Assembly (NCBI GenBank): GCA_937993755.1
Contig: CALKMA010000013.1
Coordinates: 23,644-87,643, forward strand
From: HGM13233 sp900762805
GTDB lineage: Bacteria; Bacillota; Clostridia; Oscillospirales; Ruminococcaceae
Reading direction: 5' to 3'
Length of the DNA: 64,000 nt
In this document: positions 42,077 through 49,899 of the stretch, in pieces
Layout of the letters: each line of letters starts with the position of its first letter
How positions within the stretch are numbered: position 1 is the stretch's first letter
Position numbers and translations under genes: made by a program
The notes under the pieces: model-generated
What the model was told of the DNA's origin: nothing
Databases searched by the model: none
The model's input: only the letters and a program-made list of their open reading frames with translations

Positions 42077-42598
42077 TCAGCCGAGGATGCGGTATTTTCC
42101 GATGATCGGCAGCTCCTTGGCGCGGCCGCCGGCGGCGTTGACGATGCCGATGACAGCCAGCACGACGATGGCCAGCGTGGGGATAGCCAGCACAAAGCGA
42201 AGCAGCCAGTAAATGAGCTTCAGCAGGACGAGGCGCGAGAATACCCACATCAGCGCTTCATAGGCGATGGAATAGACTGCCCCGACGATCAGCAGCACCA
42301 GTCCCTGATTGGTGTGGAAGCGGGCGAAGCGGGACTCCTTGGCCGCGAACAGCGGGATAAGACAGAGCAGGCCGAAGTAGGCCAGAATGGCCATGAGCTT
42401 ATTGTTTCGAATGTCGTTTTCATCGAACTGATCCGTGGTGTCGGCCGTGTCGTTGATCTCGTTGAACGTCTCTTCAAATCCGTTCGGCGTGCTTTGGGCG
42501 TCGGGCTGCTTCTGGGCGGCGGTCACCGGCGCGCCGCAGGCGGGGCAGAACTTTACACCGTCCGTTAATTCTTTTCCGCATTTGCTGCAAAATGCCAT
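42077..42598 (-). CDS. Zinc-ribbon membrane protein
   Basis: 173 residues. N-terminal zinc ribbon CSKCGKELTDGVKFCPACG (about 4-22), an acidic Asn/Asp/Thr linker, then a membrane part (about 65-165) with three to four hydrophobic helices including LMAILAYFGLLCLIPLFAA and FHTNQGLVLLIVG. The latter resembles the DUF4870/uncharacterised membrane family with a conserved RFHxxQ. Function unknown. GGAGG is present upstream but rather distant. Confidence 0.75.
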   Translation of the reverse strand: MAFCSKCGKELTDGVKFCPACGAPVTAAQKQPDAQSTPNGFEETFNEINDTADTTDQFDENDIRNNKLMAILAYFGLLCLIPLFAAKESRFARFHTNQGLVLLIVGAVYSIAYEALMWVFSRLVLLKLIYWLLRFVLAIPTLAIVVLAVIGIVNAAGGRAKELPIIGKYRILG

Positions 42599-42656
42599 GG
42601 TTGATGTTTCCTCCGAAAAAAATCTTTCTGTATTAGCGGCCCATGGCCGCCTTGCC

Positions 42657-43034
42657 TTACCGCGCCATCTGGCTGACATCGAAGAACCGGTCGGCCAGCT
42701 CGATCAGCGAGGTGCCACAGTAGCTCAGCACCAAACAGACGGCGGCGGTCAGCACGATGCCGATCAGCGCCCAGATGAGGTAAGCGCGGGCGTGGTGCTT
42801 TTTGGTGCCGCTCTGCGAGGCAAAGGACATGATGAGGCAGACGGCCCAGCCGATGACCGGCAGACCGTAGACCAGTGTCATCCAGAAGAAATAGCCGGTG
42901 CTGACGGCTTCCGCTCCGGCCGGCTGCGGGCTGCGGGGTGCGCTGCTTTCGGGCGGCGCAATAGCGCCGCATTCGGAACAGAATGCCGAGCCGCCGGGGA
43001 TCTCCCGGCCGCAGCTGGTGCAATATCGTGCCAT
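42657..43034 (-). CDS. Zinc-ribbon membrane protein, small
   Basis: 125 residues: zinc ribbon CTSCGREIPGGSAFCSECG (about 5-23), a Pro/Ser linker, two membrane helices (FFWMTLVYGLPVIGWAVCLIM and YLIWALIGIVLTAAVCLVL). AAAGGAGAGG precedes the ATG. Same strand as the 42077 gene and 58 nt upstream of it, so probably co-transcribed. Function unknown. Confidence 0.72.
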   Translation of the reverse strand: MARYCTSCGREIPGGSAFCSECGAIAPPESSAPRSPQPAGAEAVSTGYFFWMTLVYGLPVIGWAVCLIMSFASQSGTKKHHARAYLIWALIGIVLTAAVCLVLSYCGTSLIELADRFFDVSQMAR

Positions 43035-43300
43035 AATGACCTCTCCTTTTCATGCTTGATCCGGTACAGGCTTCTGCGCGGGGCGGCCTGCGTCTCTGCC
43101 GAGACCGCCTTTATTATAGCACCTTTTTCTTCTCTGTACAAGATGCCGCCCGTGCGGCGGGAAGTCTGCCGCTGATCCTTGCATGACGGGCTTCGGCGGC
43201 GCGGCGGGTCGGAAGCGGGATGACGGCTTTTATGTGTGCGCCAGCCGGACGGCTGTACTGTGCCCCCTGCGCCGCGCGGGCGGCACAGGGGGCTGCATGC

Positions 43301-43732
43301 TCATGTTCTGGTTATGAATTTATGCCCGCATTTGGGGCAGGTGACCTCTATTTTACCGCGGTTTCGGGGGACGCGCAGCGTCTGCCCGCACTGCCGGCAG
43401 CGAAGGAAGCGGTGAGCCTTATCAGCCCGCCGCCGCGCCCGCTCGGCTGAACGGGCCTGCTGCCGGACGCGCAGGTTGACGAACCAGTCGCGCTCGCGGC
43501 GTCGGGCGTCGAGCTTCTTGGAGCACATACGAAAGACGGCGACCAGAAACGGAAGCCACGCGGCCGCCAGCAGCGGCCACCAGCGGAACAGCCGATAGAC
43601 GATGAACAGCCCCAGCGAAAGGAGGGCCAGCGCAAGGCTCAGCTCGTCAAAGCCGTAGCGTCCCCGCATGAACAGACGCAGCCGGAAGGACAGCTTTTCA
43701 AAAAGTCTTTTCAAGGGAGTTCCCCGGCTCAA
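43301..43732 (-). CDS. Membrane protein with C-terminal zinc ribbon
   Basis: 143 residues. RGRYGFDELSLALALLSLGL begins a two-helix membrane hairpin; a basic helix follows; the C-terminus is a zinc ribbon, CRQCGQTLRVPRNRGKIEVTCPKCG in which four Cys are spaced as two CxxC pairs. The start is a TTG at 43732 that overlaps the TGA of the upstream gene, so translation is probably coupled; an ATG at 43666 is the alternative. Family seen in Clostridia, function unknown. Confidence 0.75.
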   Translation of the reverse strand: MSRGTPLKRLFEKLSFRLRLFMRGRYGFDELSLALALLSLGLFIVYRLFRWWPLLAAAWLPFLVAVFRMCSKKLDARRRERDWFVNLRVRQQARSAERARRRADKAHRFLRCRQCGQTLRVPRNRGKIEVTCPKCGHKFITRT

Positions 43733-44925
43733 TTGAGCGGTGTGCCGCCCTGCGCGGAGCCGGCGTCAGCCGGAGCGGCGGGAACGGTGTCGGCGCTGGC
43801 CGGCGTGCTTCCAACAGGTGACGGAGCGTTTACCGGTGCTGTGTTCACGGGCTGCACCGGCTGTGCGCTTTCAACAGGCTGCGGGACAGGCGACGGCGTG
43901 TTTACCGGCGCGGTGTACAGCGGCTGCACAGGGGCGCCCGCGGGGCTCTGGCTGAACGCCCGATAGGCCGCCTTGTTCTGCGGGCCGTAGCCCACCATGA
44001 TGTTCGGGCTGCGCTGTGCCAGCGTCATGAGCAGCCAGTCGATGGTGCCGTTGGGGTCGGTGCCGGGCATCGAGACAGCCGTCAGGTTCTTTCGGGTGTT
44101 GGTATTGAGGACGAGGGAAACGTCGGTCGGGATGAAATTGTAGCTTCTGCGACGGGCATAGGCCCAGACAATGTCTCCGATGGCGACGGCGACGCCGGTC
44201 TTTGAGATGAGGAAGTCGTTGGTCAGGCGGGCCTTGTCCTTGCCGATGACGAAGCTGTTTTCGCCCATCAGCTGGGCGGCGGCCAGCTCGGTCATCCCCA
44301 GCGCGTCAAGACGCTTGAGCGATTTGTTCCGCTGCGAAACGGGCGACAGGCCGGTCAGCAGGCAGATGAGGAGGCCCAGCCCGGAGACGGCTGCACCGAG
44401 GGTCCAGAAGGTGCTGGCCTTGGTGCCGGGTGTCTCGGTGGTGTCGAGCAGGTAAAGGCCGAAGTAGTCCGAGAAGGAGCCGGCAGGGAGATCGAACACC
44501 TCGCATACGGTGTCAGAGAAGTATTCGGGCACGCTTTCAACAACGCCGGACAGGCGCACCGTCGCCGGCATCGGCTCCTGGTCGTGACTCCACCAGTAGC
44601 TCTGCTCGTCGAGCGTTTCATAGACGGAGGGGCTGACGATCACAGCGTAGTAATAGAGCTCGCCGTCCTGCACGATGTAGTAGTATTCGCCGTCGATCCG
44701 GGTGATCCAGTCGCTGATGCCGGCGACATCGACCCAGCAGTAGGAGCCCTTTTCGCTGTCGGACGGGAAAAATTCCGCTGGCTCGCCGTCCGAAAAGCCC
44801 AGGCTGACGACGATGCCTGCCAGCGTCACCAGCAGTGCCGCCGCCAGTATGATGCTCAGCACGACCGCGGCGGTCGGGGGCGCCATATAGCGCTTGAGGG
44901 CGGTTTTGGCGTTCATGGTGTTCAT
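43729..44925 (-). CDS. Membrane protein of unknown function (DUF6709-like)
   Basis: 398 residues. N-terminal helix TM1 (about 20-45), an extracellular domain rich in Tyr (GEYYYIVQDGELYYYAVIV), TM2 (about 175-200), then a cytoplasmic part with KDKARLTNDFLISKTG and IGDIVWAYARRRSYNF, and a C-terminal low-complexity tail with a duplicated APVN(T/A)PSPV unit. Start at 44925 from AGAGGAATTGC. I only tentatively match DUF6709. Coupled to the zinc-ribbon gene downstream. Confidence 0.65.
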   Translation of the reverse strand: MNTMNAKTALKRYMAPPTAAVVLSIILAAALLVTLAGIVVSLGFSDGEPAEFFPSDSEKGSYCWVDVAGISDWITRIDGEYYYIVQDGELYYYAVIVSPSVYETLDEQSYWWSHDQEPMPATVRLSGVVESVPEYFSDTVCEVFDLPAGSFSDYFGLYLLDTTETPGTKASTFWTLGAAVSGLGLLICLLTGLSPVSQRNKSLKRLDALGMTELAAAQLMGENSFVIGKDKARLTNDFLISKTGVAVAIGDIVWAYARRRSYNFIPTDVSLVLNTNTRKNLTAVSMPGTDPNGTIDWLLMTLAQRSPNIMVGYGPQNKAAYRAFSQSPAGAPVQPLYTAPVNTPSPVPQPVESAQPVQPVNTAPVNAPSPVGSTPASADTVPAAPADAGSAQGGTPLN

Positions 44926-44986
44926 GCAATTCCTCTTTTCTGCTTTTCTGCCCGAAGCAGTCGGACAAAGCGTTGATTTCGGTTGA

Positions 44987-45015
44987 ATTATATCACATAT
45001 GTCACAGGGCCGCAA
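44987..45015 (-). promoter_or_regulatory. Promoter for the 44925 operon
   Basis: Minus strand TTGCGG (45010-45015), a 17-nt spacer and TATAAT (44987-44992). Divergent from the dockerin operon promoter 55 nt away. Confidence 0.6.
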
Positions 45016-45069
45016 CCGGCCTTTGGGGGCCGGCCGGCGCAAAAAGAAGAAAAATGTTGTCAAAAGGCA

Positions 45070-45097
45070 TTGGCAGACGCGCAACTTGTGCTATAAT
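45070..45097 (+). promoter_or_regulatory. Promoter of the dockerin/cohesin operon
   Basis: TTGGCA (45070-45075), a 16-nt spacer and consensus TATAAT (45092-45097). Predicted start near 45104, leader about 42 nt. Confidence 0.7.
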
Positions 45098-45145
45098 ATC
45101 AAAATAGAGAGATTATCCCCAAAACGGGGCGAGAGGAGAAACGAT

Positions 45146-46855
45146 ATGCCGGAACGTAAACGAACCGCCTGCCTGACGGCGCTCTGCCTGCTGGCGGCGC
45201 TGTTGGCGGTGCTGCTGCCGGCCTTCGCCGCGGACGACGAACAGCCGCAGCGGCTGGCGACCGTCAACTATTCTGCCGGCGTCAATCTCCGGGAGGGCCC
45301 CGGCACCGGCTACAGCAGCCTGCGCATCCTGCCCAGCGGCACCATGCTGAATATCCTTGGGGAGGCCCGGAACGGCAGCACCGTGTGGTACCGCGTTTCA
45401 CTCTACGACGATCCGGCCGTGACCGGCTATGTACACAGCGGCTATGTCATCGTGTCGGAGTTCAACATCGACCCCGGCGATGAGGACGCCGATTTTGAGG
45501 CCTATCTTGAGGAGCAGGGCTTTCCCGAAAGCTACCGCACCGGCCTGCGGCTGCTGCACGCGCTCTACCCCGAATGGGTGTTCGAGGCGGTGCATACCGG
45601 CCTGGAATGGAAGACGGTGCTGGAAAAGGAATCGGCCGTCGGCCGCAATCTCGTGCCGCGCAGCAGCAACCCGCTGTGGATCAACCGGTCGGACGTTGAT
45701 AAGGACGGCAACCAGATCGGGCGCGACGGCTACAACTGGGTGGCGGCCTCGCCTGAAATCATCGCCTACTACCTTGACCCGCGCAACTTCTTTACCGTCT
45801 CCTACATATTCCAGTTCGAGACGCTCTCGTTTGACGAGGATGTACAGGTGCCGTCGGGTACGCAGAACATCCTTGCCGGCACCTTTATGGACGGCGCCAC
45901 GGTGACCCACGAGGGCATCTCGTACACCTACGCCGAGATTTTCCAGCTTGCCGGGCAAAGCTCCGGTATTTCGCCCTACCATCTGGCCTCGCGCGCCCGG
46001 CAGGAGCAGGGCACCGGCGGCACACAGCTTTCCTTCGGCAGCGTGCCCGGCTATGAGGGCTACTACAACTTCTTCAATATCAACGCCTACACCTCCTCGC
46101 TGGCCTCGGCCACTGTCAATGGGGCCATCCACGCCAAAAACCAGGGGTGGACCGACCCGTATCTTTCCATTGTGGGCGGCTCGGCCTTTATCGGGCGGGC
46201 CTATATCGCCCGCGGGCAGGACACGCTCTATTTCCAGAAATTCAATGTCGTCAACACGGCCGACGGCCTTTTTTCGCACCAGTATATGACCAACGTCATG
46301 GCGCCGGCCTCGGAGGCCGGCTCGCTGCGCGCCGCCTACACCGACCTGCACACGCCCATTTCGTTCAAGATCCCCGTCTATCTCGATATGCCGGAGGAGG
46401 CCGTCAAGCAGCCGACCGAGCAGACCGTTCCCACCCTCACGGCTGACGGCTACACCCTCAGCGACAGCTATATCCTCGGTGTGCCGCTGGGCGGGCTGAC
46501 GGCCGATGTGCTGCCGCATTTTTCGGCGGCCAACGGCGGGAGCGTCGAGGTGCGCACGGCTGAGGACGCTGTCAAGACCGACGGCGTCATCGCCACCGGC
46601 GACAAGCTGACGGTGCTGTATGCGGGCGGCACCGTCTGGCGCGAATACACTTTTGTTGTCAAGGGGGATGTCAACGGCGACGGCGCCGTTACCATCCTTG
46701 ACCTTCTGCAGGTGCAGAAGCACCTGCTCGATGTCAGCTACCTTTCGGACGCGCGGATGCAGGCGGCCGAGCTCAATGGGGACGGGCGGCTGACGATACT
46801 GGATCTGCTGAGGATGCAGAAGCACCTGCTGGGTATACAGCTGATCGGGGTCTGA
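45146..46855 (+). CDS. Secreted SH3b-glucosaminidase with C-terminal dockerin
   Basis: 569-residue exported peptidoglycan hydrolase. Seen in order: signal peptide (about 1-28, LLPAFA); bacterial SH3 domain (about 36-101, VNLREGPGTGYSSLRIL); an N-acetylglucosaminidase domain (about 135-420) with YHLASRARQEQGTGG, whose Glu fits the catalytic acid, and YYNFFNINAY; a spacer; and a dockerin (507-569). The dockerin has two calcium loops, DVNGDGAVTILD and ELNGDGRLTILD, each followed by LL.(V/M)QKHLL. The second loop has Glu at position 1. GAGAGGAG precedes the ATG. It is co-transcribed with the cohesin gene 18 nt downstream, the natural partner. Confidence 0.92.
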   Translation: MPERKRTACLTALCLLAALLAVLLPAFAADDEQPQRLATVNYSAGVNLREGPGTGYSSLRILPSGTMLNILGEARNGSTVWYRVSLYDDPAVTGYVHSGYVIVSEFNIDPGDEDADFEAYLEEQGFPESYRTGLRLLHALYPEWVFEAVHTGLEWKTVLEKESAVGRNLVPRSSNPLWINRSDVDKDGNQIGRDGYNWVAASPEIIAYYLDPRNFFTVSYIFQFETLSFDEDVQVPSGTQNILAGTFMDGATVTHEGISYTYAEIFQLAGQSSGISPYHLASRARQEQGTGGTQLSFGSVPGYEGYYNFFNINAYTSSLASATVNGAIHAKNQGWTDPYLSIVGGSAFIGRAYIARGQDTLYFQKFNVVNTADGLFSHQYMTNVMAPASEAGSLRAAYTDLHTPISFKIPVYLDMPEEAVKQPTEQTVPTLTADGYTLSDSYILGVPLGGLTADVLPHFSAANGGSVEVRTAEDAVKTDGVIATGDKLTVLYAGGTVWREYTFVVKGDVNGDGAVTILDLLQVQKHLLDVSYLSDARMQAAELNGDGRLTILDLLRMQKHLLGIQLIGV

Positions 46856-46873
46856 CGCCCGGTGGAGAGACCT

Positions 46874-48532
46874 ATGAAACGAAAATGTATCGCTGTAATT
46901 CTGCTGCTCTGCCTGCTGGCGGCGCTGGCGCCCGCCGCGGGGGCGGCGGCCAGCTGCACCGTGCGGGCCAGCAACACCGCGCCCACGGTCGGGAACAAGA
47001 TCACGGTGACGGTACAGGTCTACAACGCCGGCGGCATGGGGGCCTTTGACGGGTATGTCTATTACGATGCCTCCATCCTTGAATTTGTTTCCGGCTCCAA
47101 TGCCAGTGGCGGGGCGGGAGCTGTCAAGATCCTTGGCTATACCACCGAAAATCCGCCGCCGTCATCGCTTTCAGTAACGCTCACCTTCAAGGCCGTTGCC
47201 GCGGGCAGCTGCACGGTGCGGGTGCAGATCGGCAGCGCCTACGATATTGATGAAAACTCTCTCGGCAGCCCCGGCGGCTCGGTGACGGTCACCGTCAAGT
47301 CGTCGGCGCCGGTCGATCCGACCCCAAAGCCCGATCCCAGCCCCAGCCCTGACCCGACGCCCGACCCCACGCCGCAGACCAGCGAGATCGACGAGGCCAT
47401 CCCGACCGAGCTGGACGAGGGAGTCTTTTACATCTGGCGCGACCTTTCCAACGTGTCGGTGCCGAGCGGCTTTCAGAAATCCAAGGCCAAGTGGGGGACC
47501 GAGACCATCGACGCCGCCGTGGGCGACCTCAAAAAGCTGACGCTGCTCTACCTGACCGACAAGGAGGGAAAGAACGGGCAGTTTTACATCCTGAAGGACG
47601 ACGGCACGCTGCGGCTCTACCGCAACATCCTGATTGCCCAGCAGCAGTATACGCTGGTCGATAAGCCGTCCGATGTCGCCGTGCCCGAAAACTATACGCC
47701 CTATCTCGGCGAGGCCGGCGAGTACACCCGTGTGACGCTCTACCGCAATCAATATGACAGCGAGAAGAGGTTTGTGCTCATCTATCTTATGGAGGAGAGC
47801 GGCGACAGCGGATTTTATTATTACGACACCAAAACGCGGGCGACCATGCCCTATTTTCAGGAGGCGGCCGAGCCGGAGCCGGAGCCTGAGCCGGACCCCA
47901 AAACGCTGCCCTTCGGGGCGCGGATGCGGCGGCTGTATGAGCGCGTCCGTGAGGATGACGATACCACGCTGGCCTTTATTTTTCTGCTGGCGGCCTCCGC
48001 CGTGCTGCTGCTGATGCTGATCGCGGCGTCGGCGGTGTCGTCGCGCCGCAAGCACAGGCTGGCCTATTTCCGAAGCCGGGCGGAGCAGGGCGACAGCCGG
48101 CCGGAAAAGGAGCGGCAGCCGGAGGAGCCGGAGCGCGAAGGCCCGGCCGCCCCCACGCCCGACCGGGAGCCGTCCGGCGGGGAGACAGTTGCTTTTACGG
48201 CCGGCGAGGTCTATACCCCCGGCGTGCCGGACGGCCGCAGGGCGGCGCGCGCCGAGCTGGTGGAATCGCTGCGCGCCGGTCTTGGCGCTGCCGAGATGGA
48301 GCCGGTCATTCCCGAACCGCCCCAACCGGCGGAGGAGACGCTGGAGATCCCCGGCGAGCTTATCATGGAGGAGGACGCCGGGCCGGTCGAGCTGACTGTG
48401 GAAAAGGCGGGCAGTCTGTCCGACGACAGCCTGCCGGAGCCGGCCGAACGCCCGCTCACCCGAAAGGAGAAAAGGGCCGCGCGCCGTGCCGCCAGGAAGC
48501 GGCAGACGGGGGACAGGGCAGAGAAAAAATAA
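46874..48532 (+). CDS. Membrane-anchored cohesin-domain protein
   Basis: 552-residue type I membrane protein. Seen: signal peptide (about 1-25); a cohesin-like domain (about 28-130) with NTAPTVGNKITVTVQVYNAG, DGYVYYDASILEFVSG and LSVTLTFKAVAAGSCTVRV; a DPTP/PSPDPTP Pro-rich linker; an unrecognised extracellular domain of about 170 residues rich in Tyr (VLIYLMEESGDSGFYYYD); a membrane helix (about 364-388); and a 164-residue cytoplasmic tail, acidic and Pro-rich, ending in a basic RAARRAARKR segment. Start at ATG 46874 with GGTGGAGAG upstream. It directly follows the dockerin-bearing glucosaminidase and would hold it at the membrane. Cohesin type is not assignable by eye. Confidence 0.88.
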   Translation: MKRKCIAVILLLCLLAALAPAAGAAASCTVRASNTAPTVGNKITVTVQVYNAGGMGAFDGYVYYDASILEFVSGSNASGGAGAVKILGYTTENPPPSSLSVTLTFKAVAAGSCTVRVQIGSAYDIDENSLGSPGGSVTVTVKSSAPVDPTPKPDPSPSPDPTPDPTPQTSEIDEAIPTELDEGVFYIWRDLSNVSVPSGFQKSKAKWGTETIDAAVGDLKKLTLLYLTDKEGKNGQFYILKDDGTLRLYRNILIAQQQYTLVDKPSDVAVPENYTPYLGEAGEYTRVTLYRNQYDSEKRFVLIYLMEESGDSGFYYYDTKTRATMPYFQEAAEPEPEPEPDPKTLPFGARMRRLYERVREDDDTTLAFIFLLAASAVLLLMLIAASAVSSRRKHRLAYFRSRAEQGDSRPEKERQPEEPEREGPAAPTPDREPSGGETVAFTAGEVYTPGVPDGRRAARAELVESLRAGLGAAEMEPVIPEPPQPAEETLEIPGELIMEEDAGPVELTVEKAGSLSDDSLPEPAERPLTRKEKRAARRAARKRQTGDRAEKK

Positions 48533-48544
48533 CAGCCGCGGTGA

Positions 48545-48575
48545 GAGCCGCCTGCTTCGGCAGGCGGCTCTTTTT
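48545..48575 (+). terminator. Terminator of the dockerin/cohesin operon
   Basis: 11-bp stem GAGCCGCCTGC/GCAGGCGGCTC, UUCG-type loop (TTCG) and TTTTT. Confidence 0.93.
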
Positions 48576-48599
48576 GCGTGGGGAGAGGGGCGGCGCGAA

Positions 48600-48865
48600 G
48601 GGGCGCGCCCTGTCCGCCGCACAGTGGTATTCCTTGCCGCTGTCGCAGAGCTTGCGGCAGCTCTTGCAGCCGTTCTTGTCGGCCTCCTTTCGGGAACGGC
48701 GGTAATGTGCTTTACGATGTCGATGGTCGGAAGTTTGGAGAACTGCCAGCTGATGTGGATATCAAGGCCGGAATAGCCCTCGCCCCTGCAATGGGTGACA
48801 AGCTCGTCCCTGCGCTCGGCAAGCTCCCGCAGAATGGCGGCGTAGGTGTCGTTCAGGTCGTTCAT
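48600..48865 (-). pseudogene. Frameshifted, 3'-truncated phage-type gene
   Basis: Start at ATG 48865 with a perfect GAAAGGAGG. The first about 58 codons read MNDLNDTYAAILRELAERRD ... LPTIDIVKHITAVP. After that, the protein-like reading continues only in the next frame (RKEADKNGCKSCRKLCDSGK, then EYHCAADR), so a one-base frameshift lies at about 48685-48697. The reading then runs into the terminator of the cohesin operon without its own end. It resembles small Cys-containing phage proteins encoded near head genes; function unknown. Confidence 0.6.
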
Positions 48866-48891
48866 GGGCAGCCTCCTTTCAGGGTATGAGA

Positions 48892-48920
48892 AAACCACCG
48901 CCCGCTGTGGGTGGTGGTTT
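48892..48920 (-). terminator. Hairpin terminator inside the phage remnant
   Basis: 12-bp stem with one G-T pair (48892-48903 with 48909-48920), loop GCTGT, followed on the minus strand by TTTTCTC. Lies between the 58-codon gene and the frameshifted gene. Confidence 0.6.
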
Positions 48921-48956
48921 GGGTGGATGGTGTTGCGTAAATTTTAGCTTAGGATG

Positions 48957-49133
48957 TCAGCACATCCAGCCCTGTTCGGCAAGCTCGAACGCTCTATCAA
49001 TGGCCGCATCCATAGCTTCCTTGTTATAGCTCTCAAACTCTGCCATGTCTTCCGCCGGGATTTTGTCTATAAGGCTAAAATAGACAGTGCTAACATCCAA
49101 TGTCGTTTTGGCGCCCTTGAATGGATTATCCAT
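48957..49133 (-). CDS. Small phage-type protein, 58 residues
   Basis: Begins MDNPFKGAKTTLDVSTVYFS and continues as an acidic helical protein (KIPAEDMAEFESYNKEAMDA) to AEQGWMC. The ATG at 49133 has AAGGAGGG at ideal spacing and overlaps the stop of the JAMM-type gene by 8 nt. Compact acidic protein, unknown function, probably phage-derived. Confidence 0.7.
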   Translation of the reverse strand: MDNPFKGAKTTLDVSTVYFSLIDKIPAEDMAEFESYNKEAMDAAIDRAFELAEQGWMC

Positions 49134-49842
49134 AAAAATTCCCTCCTTGAAAGTCCAGCTTGAAGTAGCGCGCTATCAGATACGCCTGCTCGCGAATGGC
49201 CATGTAGTTTCTTTCCTCGAAAGTCCAGTTTTCAAAGTTTGGGCTTTCTCGGATTGCCGAGTTAACTTCATCGCGGATTTGCTTAGTGGCTGTCCTTATC
49301 TTCTCGGCTGTCTCCCTCTCCACGTCAGCCGGCCACGAGACAAGGAACACATCGCCGTTTGCCCCGACAACACCCATGCGGTCAACCTCAGCTTTGGCGA
49401 ATTGCCGGAAGTCCTGTCCAGACGGAGGGCTTGAATTCGGGTGACTGTGAAAAATGGTCGAATGCTCCGGCAGGTCAGCGGGAACACGGATGCTGTTTTG
49501 GTCTCCGCTGGTGAAGTACCTCGTCTTTTCGGCGGGAGACAGTACCGCGCCATACTCAAATCCCGTCTGCTTTGTTTTGTCAAGCAGCGTCAGGACAGCG
49601 GTGCGCTCCTCATCGGTCAGCGAAAGCTCGGAGAAATCGGAAAAGTCGCCCTTGATACTGTCGGGTATCTTGACGCGGCCTGTTCCGCTTTTCGCCTTGA
49701 CCGGTTTCGGCGCGTTCCGTGCCGCCTTACCGACAGCGCTTCCCACACTCTTATTATACCCCATTACCTGCGTTCTGGCAAGTCTTTCTGTCAGGCCGTT
49801 GGTCTTGCAGAATTCAGACAGGCGGCTTTGCGCCGATTTCAC
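49126..49842 (-). CDS. Remnant of a phage minor head protein with JAMM-like domain
   Basis: 238 residues from a GTG at 49842 that has no ribosome site. Protein-like coding continues upstream of the GTG (PPELALKVK) and then dissolves close to the murE stop, so the N-terminus has been lost. Seen: AQSRLSEFCKTNGL near the start, as in C-terminal parts of phage minor head/morphogenesis proteins, and IFHSHPNSSPPSGQD, close to the JAMM metalloprotease motif HxH...S..D but one residue short between the second His and the Ser. Lower GC than the flanks. Likely a 5'-truncated gene. Confidence 0.65.
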   Translation of the reverse strand: MKSAQSRLSEFCKTNGLTERLARTQVMGYNKSVGSAVGKAARNAPKPVKAKSGTGRVKIPDSIKGDFSDFSELSLTDEERTAVLTLLDKTKQTGFEYGAVLSPAEKTRYFTSGDQNSIRVPADLPEHSTIFHSHPNSSPPSGQDFRQFAKAEVDRMGVVGANGDVFLVSWPADVERETAEKIRTATKQIRDEVNSAIRESPNFENWTFEERNYMAIREQAYLIARYFKLDFQGGNFYG

Positions 49843-49899
49843 CTTGAGCGCGAGTTCGGGCGGTATCGGCTGCCCCGCGGCATGGGGCCGATGCCGAAT

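Noticed and set aside
47171..48600. Continuation of the phage-type frame for hundreds of codons opposite the cohesin gene
   Set aside because: Only the first about 58 codons look like protein; the rest is open by chance because of high GC.
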